NCBI RefSeq assembly: GCF_013074385.2
Contig: NZ_JABEYA020000012.1
Span: 1-64,000 of the forward strand
Reading direction: 5' to 3'
DNA length: 64,000 bases
Source of the DNA: Vibrio ostreicida
GTDB taxonomy: Bacteria > Pseudomonadota > Gammaproteobacteria > Enterobacterales > Vibrionaceae
Part shown: positions 47,385 to 56,917 of the stretch, piece by piece
Position numbering within the stretch: the stretch's first letter is position 1
How the letters are laid out: the number at the start of each line of letters is the position of its first letter
Notes under the pieces: generated by a model
Database searches by the model: none
Told to the model about the DNA's origin: nothing
What the model saw: only the letters and a program-made list of their open reading frames with translations
Made by a program: the position numbers and the translations under genes

Positions 47385-47941
47385 TGGACTCGGTGGTTAT
47401 TGTGTTGACGGATATTGTTTCAAGTAACAATGTATTCACCTCTCTGCAGAGTTTTATGCAGCAGGGTGGGCAGGTGCTTTGGTGGCTATTTGCAGTGGTC
47501 GTATTAACTTGGTTACTGATATTTGAACGAATCATCTATCTCATTGTGCAGTATCCAAAACAAAGAACAGTTTGGGTTTCGTTGTGGCTAGCTCGCGATG
47601 AACAGGACTCGTGGTATGCTCGTGCCATCCGAGAAGGTTGGCTGTCACAGGCGCACACTGTCCTTTACCATAACCTCAATATCTTAAAAGTTTTGGTGGC
47701 TATTTGTCCCATGCTGGGTTTGCTCGGCACGGTAACAGGGATGATTACCGTGTTTGATGTCATGGCTAGTCAGGGGAGCAGCAGTCCCAAGCTAATGGCA
47801 TCAGGTATCTCAATGGCGACGCTTCCGACTATGGTGGGTATGGTGGCGGCACTGTCGGGGATGTTTTTTCATGCTCGATTAGTTAAAGCATGCCAAATCA
47901 GAGAAATAAAACTAGAAAAATCACTAAGGAGTCAGCGATGA
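47384..47941 (+). CDS. exbB2: ExbB2-like proton channel subunit
   Basis: 185 residues with three membrane segments (VLWWLFAVVVLTWLLIFERI, LLGTVTGMITVF, MVGMVAALSGMF). ExbB/TolQ signature KVLVAICPMLGLLGTVTGM. It forms the proton channel with ExbD2. The start codon shares one base with the ttpC stop (TAATG), and the next start overlaps its stop by four bases (ATGA). Confidence 0.95.
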   Translation: MDSVVIVLTDIVSSNNVFTSLQSFMQQGGQVLWWLFAVVVLTWLLIFERIIYLIVQYPKQRTVWVSLWLARDEQDSWYARAIREGWLSQAHTVLYHNLNILKVLVAICPMLGLLGTVTGMITVFDVMASQGSSSPKLMASGISMATLPTMVGMVAALSGMFFHARLVKACQIREIKLEKSLRSQR

Positions 47942-48342
47942 GGCTTGGCCGACGTTCCTATTCTCAAGATGAAGCTCAGGTAGATCTGACCTCGATGCTT
48001 GATATTGTATTTATCATGCTGATCTTTTTTATCGTGACCAGTTCTTTTGTCAGAGAGTCTGGAGTCGAAGTCAGTCGACCACAAGCCGAAAATGTTGCAA
48101 GTCAAGAACAAGCGGGTATTTTTGTGGCGGTGACAGCGGCGAACGATGTCTATATTGATAAGCGTATTGTTGATGTTGAACGTGTTCAAGCGGCGCTTGA
48201 GCACCTTCTATTGGATAAACCTGAGGCGTCTTTGGTCATTCAGGCTGATGAATATGCGTATAGTGGGGTTGTCGTCAAAGTGATGGATGCCGCCAAAGGG
48301 GCAGGTGTAAAGAATATTGCATTGGCGGCGGAGAAAAAATAG
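47938..48342 (+). CDS. exbD2: ExbD2-like proton channel subunit
   Basis: 134 residues. One membrane segment with the essential Asp (VDLTSMLDIVFIMLIFFIVT), then a periplasmic domain. AGGAG at 47927-47931 precedes the ATG at 47938. Couples the proton gradient to TonB2. The stop overlaps the tonB2 start (TAGTG). Confidence 0.95.
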   Translation: MRLGRRSYSQDEAQVDLTSMLDIVFIMLIFFIVTSSFVRESGVEVSRPQAENVASQEQAGIFVAVTAANDVYIDKRIVDVERVQAALEHLLLDKPEASLVIQADEYAYSGVVVKVMDAAKGAGVKNIALAAEKK

Positions 48343-48956
48343 TGGGACGCTTTTTGATAGCTGCGCCTTTCGCCCTTGTCGGTACTTTAGGGTTGTTTAG
48401 TTTGATGGCGATGATGGTTGATATGGATAACCGCAGCGATGAGTCAAGTCAACCAGTGAGTTTTAACATGGTTATGGTCGACAATGAACAACAAGTTAAT
48501 CGACGTCGGCGAACGATTCCTAAGCCACCAGAAACCCCAGAGATTCCTGAGCAAAAAGCGCTTACTCAGTCCAGTACCAAACTGGATCAATTTTCATCGA
48601 TACCCAAAACTTCACTTGCGCTTAATACCAATGTCCAAGGGCTATCAATCATCGCCCCGACGTTTGGTGATTTCAATGTCAGTCAACAAGTGTTGCCTCT
48701 ATATCGTGTTGAACCCCGTTACCCGACAAAAGCCAAAAAGCGTCGTGTCGAAGGGTATGTGGTGTTGGTGTTTACCATTGATCCTACGGGTAAGCCGGTT
48801 GATATTCAAATCTCTGATGCCAGCCCAAAACGAATGTTTGAACGTGAAGCCATCACAGCACTCAAGAAATGGCGATACCAACCTAAGCTGGTTGATGGTG
48901 TGGCGGTGTCACAGGTGGGACGTAGTGCTAGAGTGGAATTTAAGTTACCGAAATGA
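48342..48956 (+). CDS. tonB2: TonB2-like energy transducer
   Basis: 204 residues starting at a GTG that overlaps the exbD2 stop. An N-terminal membrane anchor, a short proline-rich region (PKPPETPEIPE), then the TonB C-terminal domain at about 125-204 (RVEPRYPTKAKKRRVEGYVV, ALKKWRYQPKL). The proline spacer is short, like other TonB2 proteins. It transmits energy to outer-membrane receptors. Confidence 0.95.
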   Translation: MGRFLIAAPFALVGTLGLFSLMAMMVDMDNRSDESSQPVSFNMVMVDNEQQVNRRRRTIPKPPETPEIPEQKALTQSSTKLDQFSSIPKTSLALNTNVQGLSIIAPTFGDFNVSQQVLPLYRVEPRYPTKAKKRRVEGYVVLVFTIDPTGKPVDIQISDASPKRMFEREAITALKKWRYQPKLVDGVAVSQVGRSARVEFKLPK

Positions 48957-50128
48957 TAAGAATAATTGCAATGATGATGTTAATGCTGAGTTCGCCAATG
49001 GTTTTTGGCATCGAGCTCAGCCAATATGCTGCCGTACGTGTCCAAAAAGCCCACAAGTTGGGCGAGGACCAGCAGTTTGAACAAGCGATTATATTGCTTA
49101 AAAGCATTGAAACATCTCGAGGTTATGACAAGGCTTTTATTGATAGAATGCTGGCCGTTTTCTACTGGCAAGATGGAAATAATGGACAAGCGATTCACTA
49201 CATGGCAACGGCGATTGAGAGTGGTTGGCTAAAAGGTGAACAGGCTTGGGTCAGTCAAAGAATGCTAGCTGATCTCTACCTCAACGATCGCCAGTTTGCA
49301 CTGGCGCTTAAATACTATTATTCACTGGTTGATGAGGTACCGAAAACTCAAGTCATCAGTGATCTCTGGTTGCGAATTGCTCAGTCACACTACCAGCTAG
49401 AACAGTGGGAAGAGGTCACTGTAGCCGTTAACCATTATTTAAAGCCTGAAACGAGAGATCGGCTCACTCCACTGTCTCTGAAGCTAGGCGCAGAGCTTGA
49501 ATTAAAACAATGGCGGCAAGCAATAGGCAGCTTAGAGATGTTGATTGACTTACAGCCCAAACAGTTGAAATGGTGGCGCCAGATGGTGAGTATCCAACTG
49601 CATGTCGGCCAAGATCAGAAAGCACTAGATACGCTTGCACTAGCCAAGCTGCAGGGACTTGATTTGACGCCCACCGATCAACGTTTACTGGCACAAATGT
49701 ATGCTAAACAAGGTATCGCTGAAAGAGCTGCGTTAGAGATGAGCGAATTGGAAGAAGCAAACAACGATGCCCAGCATTTGGCCGAACAAGCCACTTATTG
49801 GCAATTGGCCAAGGAATGGGATAAAGCCCTTATCGTATGGAAGCAGGCGGCAGGCCACGACGCTCAATACCTATGGAACGTTGCTCAACTCTTGGTTCAA
49901 CAAAGCGATTATCTCAACGCACTCAATATCCTAGACCAAGTGCAGGGCAGAAAGGCAGATGTGGCGTTGGCAAAAACACAAGTGCTCTATAAGCTCAACC
50001 GACTAGACAAAGCGTTGAGCCAAGCAAAAATCTCAGAGAGTATTGAACCATCGAACCAAGCCAAAAGCTGGATAAAATATCTCTATCAAATAAAACGCGC
50101 CAAATCAGAAACCAGTATCTCTGGGTAG
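48953..50128 (+). CDS. TPR-repeat protein of the TonB2 operon
   Basis: 391 residues; signal peptide (MIRIIAMMMLMLSSPMVFG) followed by several TPR-like helix pairs (QFEQAIILLKSIE, QFALALKYYYSLVDEVP, WEEVTVAVNHYL). Overlaps the tonB2 stop by four bases. The last gene of the operon in Vibrio clusters; probably an accessory or assembly factor in the periplasm, but its exact role is not established. Confidence 0.88.
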   Translation: MIRIIAMMMLMLSSPMVFGIELSQYAAVRVQKAHKLGEDQQFEQAIILLKSIETSRGYDKAFIDRMLAVFYWQDGNNGQAIHYMATAIESGWLKGEQAWVSQRMLADLYLNDRQFALALKYYYSLVDEVPKTQVISDLWLRIAQSHYQLEQWEEVTVAVNHYLKPETRDRLTPLSLKLGAELELKQWRQAIGSLEMLIDLQPKQLKWWRQMVSIQLHVGQDQKALDTLALAKLQGLDLTPTDQRLLAQMYAKQGIAERAALEMSELEEANNDAQHLAEQATYWQLAKEWDKALIVWKQAAGHDAQYLWNVAQLLVQQSDYLNALNILDQVQGRKADVALAKTQVLYKLNRLDKALSQAKISESIEPSNQAKSWIKYLYQIKRAKSETSISG

Positions 50129-50150
50129 CGCTTTCTTTCAACGAGAAGAA

Positions 50151-50381
50151 TTACGACTTATCCGGATCTAGGCAGACATACTCTGCGCGCCACAGTAAGC
50201 GTTTTGATTTCTTTATCGTTGAGAGTAACTCTCTCCCTGAAAGCTGAGAGTATGTATGCAAAACTTGCACATGGTCATTTTGTGGGGATTGTTCATAAGC
50301 TCTCACGTGAGTGAAGGTGCTTGACAAGTTTTTTGCTAACATTGATTGTGATAAACAAATACCAAAGATGTCCTTTTGCAT
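50151..50381 (-). CDS. Small hypothetical protein
   Basis: 76 residues, MQKDIFGICLSQSMLAKN to the end, with GGAGGG well placed before the ATG at 50381. Mixed polar, with no signal peptide or membrane segment. The frame upstream to 50459 has a hydrophobic start but no ribosome site. Not recognised. It is convergent with the TPR gene, their stops only 22 bases apart, and divergent from the kinase gene downstream. Confidence 0.5.
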   Translation of the reverse strand: MQKDIFGICLSQSMLAKNLSSTFTHVRAYEQSPQNDHVQVLHTYSQLSGRELLSTIKKSKRLLWRAEYVCLDPDKS

Positions 50382-50706
50382 GACTTTCCCTCCGTTAAGG
50401 GTCTTGCCCACAATCCAGCGAACGATAAGATAGAGGCTGATCGAAGACACAGTTAACATACCTTTCTGTCTAATAATTATACAAATAAGGTTGCATAGAG
50501 TAAAAATAGGCTTACCCGTTTGTGAACAACATCTCTCTATTTGAGTCGTTCACCTGACCGGCGACAGTGAGGCTTAATTGTCTTGCTTGTCATTGACTCG
50601 GTAAAAGTCATTCTCATTGAATTATCAGGCTCACAAATTGCAGAGCGGTAACTCGTATCAATGTCAATAGAATGATAGCCTCTCCAGAATTAAGGAAGGA
50701 GGGGTT
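50382..50706. other. Intergenic region upstream of CitA/DcuS-like kinase
   Basis: About 325 bases without a gene; holds the promoter for the kinase-regulator operon at 50707. GGAAGGAGGGG just before the start is the ribosome site. No operator or hairpin stands out. Confidence 0.35.
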
Positions 50707-52323
50707 ATGAAATGGAGTAGTATCAGTTTTCGCAAAAGAATGCTGATCATTATGACTCTTTCGGGTTTGATAGAACTTCTAATGCTGGCGGCGGCGGGTT
50801 TTCATTATGTCAAACAAGCTCAGGAAGAAGAAATGGGAATGAAGGCACTCGGTGTAGCGTCATTTCTGGCCCAGTCTCCATTCGTGATTGACATGATAGA
50901 GCAACAGGGACATCAAACTGAGCAACGGCGTTACCGAGCTCTCACAGAGCTTATAGGCGCTGCTTTTATTGTTATCGGTAATCAGAAAGGGGTTCGACTG
51001 ATCCATCCAATCAATGACAGGATAGGTGGACCGATGAAAGGCGGTGATAATACTCGCGCGCTGATTCAAGGGGAGCAATATATCTCATTCGCTCAAGGTT
51101 CACTCGGATACTCAGTGAGAGGAAAAGCACCTGTTGTTGATGCCGAAGGAAAGATTATTGGTGTGGTTTCCGTTGGCTATCTTATTGATAAACTTCACGC
51201 AAGAGTCGAACCATTTCTTACCTTCTTGATCATGATGGCTTTACTGGTGGTTGCTGCTAATGCGATCATTTCCAGTTATGTCTCACGTCGATTTCAAAAA
51301 GCGATATTGGGTTTTGAACCTGAGGAAATTGGTCGGCTTTATGAGGAACTTGACGTCACGATGGAAACGCTAAAAGAGGGTATCTTAAGTATTGATGATC
51401 AAGCAAGGCTTAGGTCCATCAATAGGAGTGCTTGCCAAATATTGGGTTTGAATAAAGAAGAGAGCATCAATCAACCCTTTCGTCATATCTTGCCCGACAG
51501 TGATCTACCGACCGTATTGACCACCGCACGCAACGATAACGATATTCACCTCTATTTAAATGAGCAATGCTTAATCGCTAACCGGAGCCCAATCATTGTC
51601 GCTGGAAAAGTGGTGGGCGCGGTATCAAGTTTTCGTTTGAGAGACGAATTGAATGTGGTCACGGAGCAGTTGGCCAAAACGAAAGAGTATGCAGATATGT
51701 TACGCTCTCAGACACATGAATACAGTAACAAACTCAGTGCCATTAGTGGGATGGTGCAAATGGGAGAACTTGAAGCTGTTAAGCAACTGATTGGTCGAGA
51801 AACAGCACACTACCAATTACTCATAGAATGTTTACGCAATACCATTAAAGATCCGCTTATTGCGGGCATGCTATTAGGGAAAACCGAACGGGCTCGCGAA
51901 ATTGGCCTAGAAATGACACTGGATGATGGAAGCCACCTTGGGCTATTACCGAAAAGAATCCACGCTGAGGATGTCGTGACAATCTTAGGGAATCTTATCG
52001 ATAATGCTTTTGATGCGATGCGCGAGGCCATTAAGTTAGGGATATCACTTGGGACACGGCGAAACGTCGAAGTCTCCATTGGTGATTTTGGCAATGAAAT
52101 TATTCTAGAAGTCATTGATCAGGGATGTGGTTTGCCTTCAAATTTAGCTTGTGCACAATTGGTCGAAAGGGGAGTGTCGACAAAAGCGGATGCCTCTCGA
52201 GGGATTGGCCTTTATTTGGTGAATCAGCTCGCATTGCAATATCAAGGTTCATTGGAAATGGTGGATAACCTACCTCATGGCACTATTGTGACGGTATATT
52301 TGCCTAAGGAGCAACCCTTATGA
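50707..52323 (+). CDS. CitA/DcuS-like sensor histidine kinase
   Basis: 538 residues. Membrane segment at about 11-31, periplasmic PASp/sCache sensor to about 170 (RLIHPINDRIGGPMKGGDN), a second membrane segment (FLTFLIMMALLVVAANAIIS), a cytoplasmic PAS (MKWSSI... later ILSIDDQARLRSINRSACQI), then the CitA/DcuS H box (LRSQTHEYSNKLSAISGMVQ) and ATPase (GNLIDNAFDAM, GIGLYLV). By family it senses a carboxylate such as citrate or C4-dicarboxylates. No matching transporter lies nearby. Confidence 0.93.
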   Translation: MKWSSISFRKRMLIIMTLSGLIELLMLAAAGFHYVKQAQEEEMGMKALGVASFLAQSPFVIDMIEQQGHQTEQRRYRALTELIGAAFIVIGNQKGVRLIHPINDRIGGPMKGGDNTRALIQGEQYISFAQGSLGYSVRGKAPVVDAEGKIIGVVSVGYLIDKLHARVEPFLTFLIMMALLVVAANAIISSYVSRRFQKAILGFEPEEIGRLYEELDVTMETLKEGILSIDDQARLRSINRSACQILGLNKEESINQPFRHILPDSDLPTVLTTARNDNDIHLYLNEQCLIANRSPIIVAGKVVGAVSSFRLRDELNVVTEQLAKTKEYADMLRSQTHEYSNKLSAISGMVQMGELEAVKQLIGRETAHYQLLIECLRNTIKDPLIAGMLLGKTERAREIGLEMTLDDGSHLGLLPKRIHAEDVVTILGNLIDNAFDAMREAIKLGISLGTRRNVEVSIGDFGNEIILEVIDQGCGLPSNLACAQLVERGVSTKADASRGIGLYLVNQLALQYQGSLEMVDNLPHGTIVTVYLPKEQPL

Positions 52324-53015
52324 CGGCAGTGACTATGGCCCCCCCAATAAGAGTAATGGTGGTAGAAGATGACCTCAATATTGCCTATCTGCATCAAAGA
52401 TATCTGCAGAAAATGAATAACTATGAAGTGATCGGTATTGCGACGAGTAAGGCAGAGGCTGAGCTTCAGCTTGACGTTTTAAAACCGGATCTTTTGTTAT
52501 TAGACGTTTACTTACCTGACGGTACTGGTCTTGAATTGCTTCAAAGCTTGCGGTCACTCAATCAGAGCTGCGATGTTATCTTGATCACTGCCGATCGAGA
52601 TGTAGAAACACTTCAACAGGCGATGCGTTGTGGCGTTGTCGATTATCTGCTCAAACCAATTATTTTCTCGCGTTTGGAGGCTGCATTGCAAAAGTACGCG
52701 TCACAAACCCAACAGTTGGTCAATTCTTCCAATATCGATCAGGTTTTGGTAGACAAGATGTTGCAATTTTCGACTTTAACAGACCTTACGGAGCTGCGGT
52801 TACCCAAGGGCATCGATCGAGTTACGCTTGATAAAATACGCTCACTGTTTTCGTCTAACCCTATTTTGACCGCGGATGCTGCGGGTGAAAAGATAGGAGC
52901 AAGTCGAACGACAGCAAGACGCTATTTAGAATATTTGATCGGCGCTGGAGAATTAGCTGCCGACTTAAACTACGGCAGTGTGGGGAGACCAGAACGAAGC
53001 TATTACAAACCCTAA
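52320..53015 (+). CDS. CitB/DcuR-like response regulator
   Basis: 231 residues. Receiver with Asp in LLLLDVYLPDGTG and Lys in VVDYLLKPIIF, then the CitB/DcuR-type C-terminal winged helix (GEKIGASRTTARRYLEYLIG, RPERSYY). Overlaps the kinase stop by four bases. It should activate carboxylate-uptake or use genes, which are not in this window. Confidence 0.94.
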   Translation: MTAVTMAPPIRVMVVEDDLNIAYLHQRYLQKMNNYEVIGIATSKAEAELQLDVLKPDLLLLDVYLPDGTGLELLQSLRSLNQSCDVILITADRDVETLQQAMRCGVVDYLLKPIIFSRLEAALQKYASQTQQLVNSSNIDQVLVDKMLQFSTLTDLTELRLPKGIDRVTLDKIRSLFSSNPILTADAAGEKIGASRTTARRYLEYLIGAGELAADLNYGSVGRPERSYYKP

Positions 53016-53421
53016 CAGGCTATAAATAAAGCCATTGGCCAAGAATTGTACTCCCGCTTGCCTAGACGGATCTCTTATTGCCCTCTACATTTATGGATAT
53101 TTGCACGATTAAACGCTGGGATAGCAAGGCGTTGAAAACGCGACGCCGCCCAGCAATTGCGAGAGGTTCACCTTGACTGTGGACTGATGAGAAATCGAGA
53201 GAAATGGTGCATCAACCAGACGGGTTATGAAGCGGGTGGGTTTGAGATCGTCCTTGTAGTTACTGAAGCTTGGCCCTTTTATGTGTTTAACTTTGGGGTA
53301 AGTGGTCAAGTTGCCAATCAACTTCAACGAGGACACGATGATTTGAAATAATCGGCTAGGCAGAATCCAGTCGATTACTCAATAAATTATCAATGCCTAT
53401 GACTGAGGTATCTATAAAATT
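53016..53421. other. Region without a recognised gene
   Basis: About 400 bases. Short frames exist on both strands (for example a 75-codon frame at 53109-53336 on the minus strand), but none has a ribosome site or a family I know. A decayed gene cannot be excluded. Confidence 0.35.
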
Positions 53422-54240
53422 ATGATTGCGCGTAACTACTTATGGCTGTTTTTAATGACGTTACTGTGTGGGAGCACTCAAGTCCTTGCACTCGAAGATA
53501 TTGAGTTAACATTACCATCACAGGTGGATGGGGGGCATGCTTTCTATCATGAACTGCTCTATCAATCCTTACAAGCTGACGGATACAAGGTTATCATTGA
53601 GATACCCAAAGAGCATATACCGCAAAAAAGAGCAAAAAAAATGGTTTCTATGGGGCAATTGTCGCTGACTTGGCTTATTGCTACGGCCGAGCGGAACAAA
53701 CAGTTTGTGCCAGTTCGTGTGCCCTTAACCAATGGTTTAATTGGCAAAAGAGTGGCCCTTATTCCTCCGGAGTTGCAAACAAAGTTTGATTCGATCAATA
53801 ACCTGAAAGATCTGAAAAATTCAGGGCTGATCGCCGGAATGGGGATAAATTGGTTTGATGTTGATGTTTGGCAATCTAATCAGTTACCAGTGTACATACA
53901 AGATGGCGAATGGCGATCTCTTTATTCCAAACTGACCTCGACAGGTTTCGTCAATTACTTTCCCAGAGGGATGATTGAAGTACTTAACGAAGCCAAACAG
54001 AACCCACATCTTGCGGTAGAGCAGCGTTTATTACTGGTTTATCAAAAAGATTTCTATTTTTATCTTTCCCCGCAATTCGCCCATTACCAATCTATTTTGG
54101 AAAAAGCACTGTTAAACGCACAGCAAAGTGGATTGATGGAACGTCTTGTCAAAAAATACTGGCAAACGACCTTCGAACAACTGAAGCCTGAGGGCAGAGT
54201 TGTGATTGAACTTGCTTTACCTGAGCATGGATCTCAATAA
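53422..54240 (+). CDS. Periplasmic solute-binding-like protein
   Basis: 272 residues. Signal peptide (YLWLFLMTLLCGSTQVLA), then a two-lobe fold like family-3 solute-binding proteins (SQVDGGHAFYHELLYQSLQA, IPPELQTKFDSINNLKDLKN, LLLVYQKDFYFYLS). No permease or ATPase neighbours, so it may serve as a sensor partner or an orphan rather than a transporter component. The ligand is not predictable. Confidence 0.75.
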   Translation: MIARNYLWLFLMTLLCGSTQVLALEDIELTLPSQVDGGHAFYHELLYQSLQADGYKVIIEIPKEHIPQKRAKKMVSMGQLSLTWLIATAERNKQFVPVRVPLTNGLIGKRVALIPPELQTKFDSINNLKDLKNSGLIAGMGINWFDVDVWQSNQLPVYIQDGEWRSLYSKLTSTGFVNYFPRGMIEVLNEAKQNPHLAVEQRLLLVYQKDFYFYLSPQFAHYQSILEKALLNAQQSGLMERLVKKYWQTTFEQLKPEGRVVIELALPEHGSQ

Positions 54241-54342
54241 CAAACACCAGCTTTCATATAAACGCTGACATGATCATGAAGTTAGCGTATAAAAACTAAA
54301 AAGATGATCATTCCTATTTCTAATCGGAGAAGTTAGCGCGAA

Positions 54343-55011
54343 ATGGAAAGTGTTATTATTGTTGGCGTTTTGTTGGCTTTGTTCTTTTTGTTTGTTCAAA
54401 AACGTTATTTAAGACAAGAAGAGTTAAAAGATAGTGTTTTCAAGCAAAAAGGGCCTTTAATCAATATGCAAGAGACAGCCTTTTACAATGCATTGGTTGC
54501 CGCAGTGGGGCAACATGGTGTTGTGATGGTTAAAGTGAATATGACCAATGTCGTCGCACCACTCGCGATGGATAAAAAACAATGGTTTATTGCCAACAAT
54601 CGTATTGCCAAAAGTTATTTTGACTTTGTGGTTTGTGATCCGCGAACTCTGCAAGTGTCTGTTGCGATAGAGTTAGACGATGGGCGTACATTGGAGAAGG
54701 GAAAAATAGAAAGGCAGAAGTTACTCATGCATGTCTGCAAGTCTTCTGGGATTCCGCTTATTGGCACATCAATAAAACACAGTTATCAAGTGGGGAAGTT
54801 ACGCCGCCTTCTCGCCACGCATATAGATTTAATTGAACCAGAAAAAGAGGTTCGATTTTGTAAGCGTTGCGGTAGCCCTATGGTTATAAAAACAGCGACT
54901 CAGGGAGAATTTAAGGGACGTCGATTTTTTACTTGTAGCCGTCAACCTCAATGTAATTACACTGAAAACTATAACATTATTTTCGATGAAGAAGATTCAA
55001 AGACACGTTAG
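54343..55011 (+). CDS. Membrane-anchored DUF2726 protein with C4 zinc finger
   Basis: 222 residues. N-terminal membrane segment (SVIIVGVLLALFFLFV), DUF2726 domain at about 40-165 (FDFVVCDPRTLQVSVAIELD resembles the acidic core of PD-(D/E)xK nucleases), and a C-terminal topoisomerase-type zinc finger (CKRCGSPM, then FFTCSRQPQCNY). Probably a nucleic-acid-binding or nuclease-like protein at the membrane; enzymatic activity is unproven. Confidence 0.82.
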   Translation: MESVIIVGVLLALFFLFVQKRYLRQEELKDSVFKQKGPLINMQETAFYNALVAAVGQHGVVMVKVNMTNVVAPLAMDKKQWFIANNRIAKSYFDFVVCDPRTLQVSVAIELDDGRTLEKGKIERQKLLMHVCKSSGIPLIGTSIKHSYQVGKLRRLLATHIDLIEPEKEVRFCKRCGSPMVIKTATQGEFKGRRFFTCSRQPQCNYTENYNIIFDEEDSKTR

Positions 55012-56048
55012 GAACAACTGAGTGGTCGTGCATTCTGATTACAGACCATAACTTGATTCCTACCATTTTTTTTCGCTCTATACAGCTCTTTATCGGCCTC
55101 TTTTAGAACACTCTCTAGATCTTTGTACAAATTACATTGGTAAATACCGATACTGACCGTTAGAGATATTGGTTGCTCGGCATTATTAAAGGGCGATCTT
55201 TCTATCGCTGTACGTATCTGCTCTGCTTTGTGTATGGCATGAGTCATATCTGTGTTGTGGAGAGCGATACAAAACTCCTCTCCACCAATACGATAAACGA
55301 GGTGTTCATCACTTAATGTATCAATTAACATTGCAGTTTGGACGAGCACTTTATCACCAATATCGTGGCCATATTGGTCATTAACCTGTTTAAAATGGTC
55401 TAAATCAAGGATCAGTAGCGCCAGAGGGAGAATTTCACTTTCTTTGTGGTAACGCTCAAAGTTGTGAACCAGTGCATGACGATTATAAACGTTGGTCAAT
55501 GCATCACGTGAAGCTAGTTGTCCTAAAGAGGCTTCTGACGTCTTGCGCTTAACTTCTAAAATATGTGAAGCCAACCAAGCACTGAGATAAGCGAGAATAA
55601 AGTTTGTGGTTAACTCTGTGTAACTCCATGAACCATCGGCAAAAGACTTCCAGAAAATAAGAACAAACTGACTTATAAATCCGATGCATGTCGCGAGGAA
55701 ACCATAGCGTTTTCCAAGGATAAGATAGAAAAGAACGGGGTATAAAAAGCTCCATAGGAAAAATCCGTATTCTATCGGGTAGGCCGATGTACTGACGTAA
55801 AAAACAACAATAATCGAGTAGATATAGCCGTTGGCCATGCTCAATGAAACGGATTTTTTGTAACCACTGTACGTCATATATAGTGAAAGTAGACAAAAAA
55901 TGCTTTGCACGACGGTAATAGAGTCAAGAACACCCCACGCTAGATTTACGGTGATAATCGTCGCTGAAACAAGGCAAAAGAGCGTACTCAGCCAGAACAT
56001 AACTGAACGTCGTAACTGTCTGGAAGGGTTAAAAATATCTAGCTCCAT
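55008..56048 (-). CDS. Membrane diguanylate cyclase (GGDEF)
   Basis: 346 residues. Five or six membrane segments in the first 180 residues (FWLSTLFCLVSATIITVNLAW, LWSFLYPVLFYLILG), then a GGDEF domain (ASRDALTNVYNRHAL, ALLILDLDHFKQVNDQYGHD, YRIGGEEF). The RxxD inhibitory site is not present at the usual place (SDEH is found), so feedback control may be absent. Makes c-di-GMP. Convergent with the DUF2726 gene, the two overlapping by four bases at their stops. Confidence 0.9.
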   Translation of the reverse strand: MELDIFNPSRQLRRSVMFWLSTLFCLVSATIITVNLAWGVLDSITVVQSIFCLLSLYMTYSGYKKSVSLSMANGYIYSIIVVFYVSTSAYPIEYGFFLWSFLYPVLFYLILGKRYGFLATCIGFISQFVLIFWKSFADGSWSYTELTTNFILAYLSAWLASHILEVKRKTSEASLGQLASRDALTNVYNRHALVHNFERYHKESEILPLALLILDLDHFKQVNDQYGHDIGDKVLVQTAMLIDTLSDEHLVYRIGGEEFCIALHNTDMTHAIHKAEQIRTAIERSPFNNAEQPISLTVSIGIYQCNLYKDLESVLKEADKELYRAKKNGRNQVMVCNQNARPLSCS

Positions 56049-56434
56049 TTACCTCGCCTTTTTAAAGGGTTATGCACTTGTGCGAATATCAGGTAATAGT
56101 ATGCTTTTCGGTTTTGGAATCAAGCAATTGATTGAACCAAGATCACACTTTTTTGTCATGAATAACACAGCCTTTGAAAAAACTTGATGCACATTATCTA
56201 CAAGTTGGTTTTACCTAAGACAAAGGATTATAAAATAGTTAAATCCGCACGTGGTAGATTGGCCAAAAAATGATTCGATACTGCGAGTCACATCGATTTT
56301 TTGGAACCATGCATGATGTTTGTGGTAAAGGTTATGTCTTAGATTGAGTTGAAATTTATTGTTAGTGACTTCCCCTTTACTGCTAGAATCGTTGGTTTTA
56401 CAGTTTGTATACCTCAACACCAACGAGAGACATA
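56049..56434. other. Intergenic region before NYN gene
   Basis: About 390 bases, AT-rich, holding the divergent promoters of the diguanylate cyclase and the NYN gene. I see no further gene or clear hairpin. Confidence 0.35.
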
Positions 56435-56917
56435 ATGGAAAGAATTGCAATTTTTGTGGACGTTCAGAATATTTATTACACCACTCGCGAAAAATATCGT
56501 GCTCATTTTGATTACAACGAGTTTTGGTCGTCTGTTGCTTTAGGAAAGGAAATCGCAATAGCAAACGCCTACGCGATAGCGTCGCAGGATGCTAAGCAAA
56601 GGCAATTTCATCATATTCTAAGAGGGATAGGTTTCGATGTCAGGCTGAAGCCCTTTATCCAAAGGCAAGATGGAAGTGCAAAAGGAGATTGGGATGTGGG
56701 TATTGCCCTTGATATTTTTGAGGTTGCCCCCAGTGTAGACCGCATTATCTTACTCTCCGGAGACGGAGACTTTGATGTATTGGTTAAACGTGTTCAAGAG
56801 CGATTTGGCACGGTGTTTGATGTGTGCGGCGTACCAGGCCTGAGCGCACAATCATTAGTTGATGTGTGCGATAAATTTATTCCTATTCAGGAAGAACTAC
56901 TCTTGAGAGGGCGTTAA
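56435..56917 (+). CDS. NYN-domain (LabA/DUF88) protein
   Basis: 160 residues, PIN-like NYN ribonuclease fold. The acidic residues are visible: IAIFVDVQNIYYTT, KGDWDVGIALDIFE, and ILLSGDGDFDVLVKRV. Related proteins (LabA, Limkain-like) are thought to cleave or bind RNA. Start at 56435 after GAGAG. The gene overlaps the convergent DUF2986 gene by 21 bases. Confidence 0.85.
   Translation: MERIAIFVDVQNIYYTTREKYRAHFDYNEFWSSVALGKEIAIANAYAIASQDAKQRQFHHILRGIGFDVRLKPFIQRQDGSAKGDWDVGIALDIFEVAPSVDRIILLSGDGDFDVLVKRVQERFGTVFDVCGVPGLSAQSLVDVCDKFIPIQEELLLRGR

Noticed and set aside
53109..53336. 75-codon minus-strand frame between the CitB-like and binding-protein genes
   Set aside because: No ribosome site, no signal peptide and no family recognised; cannot be supported as a gene.
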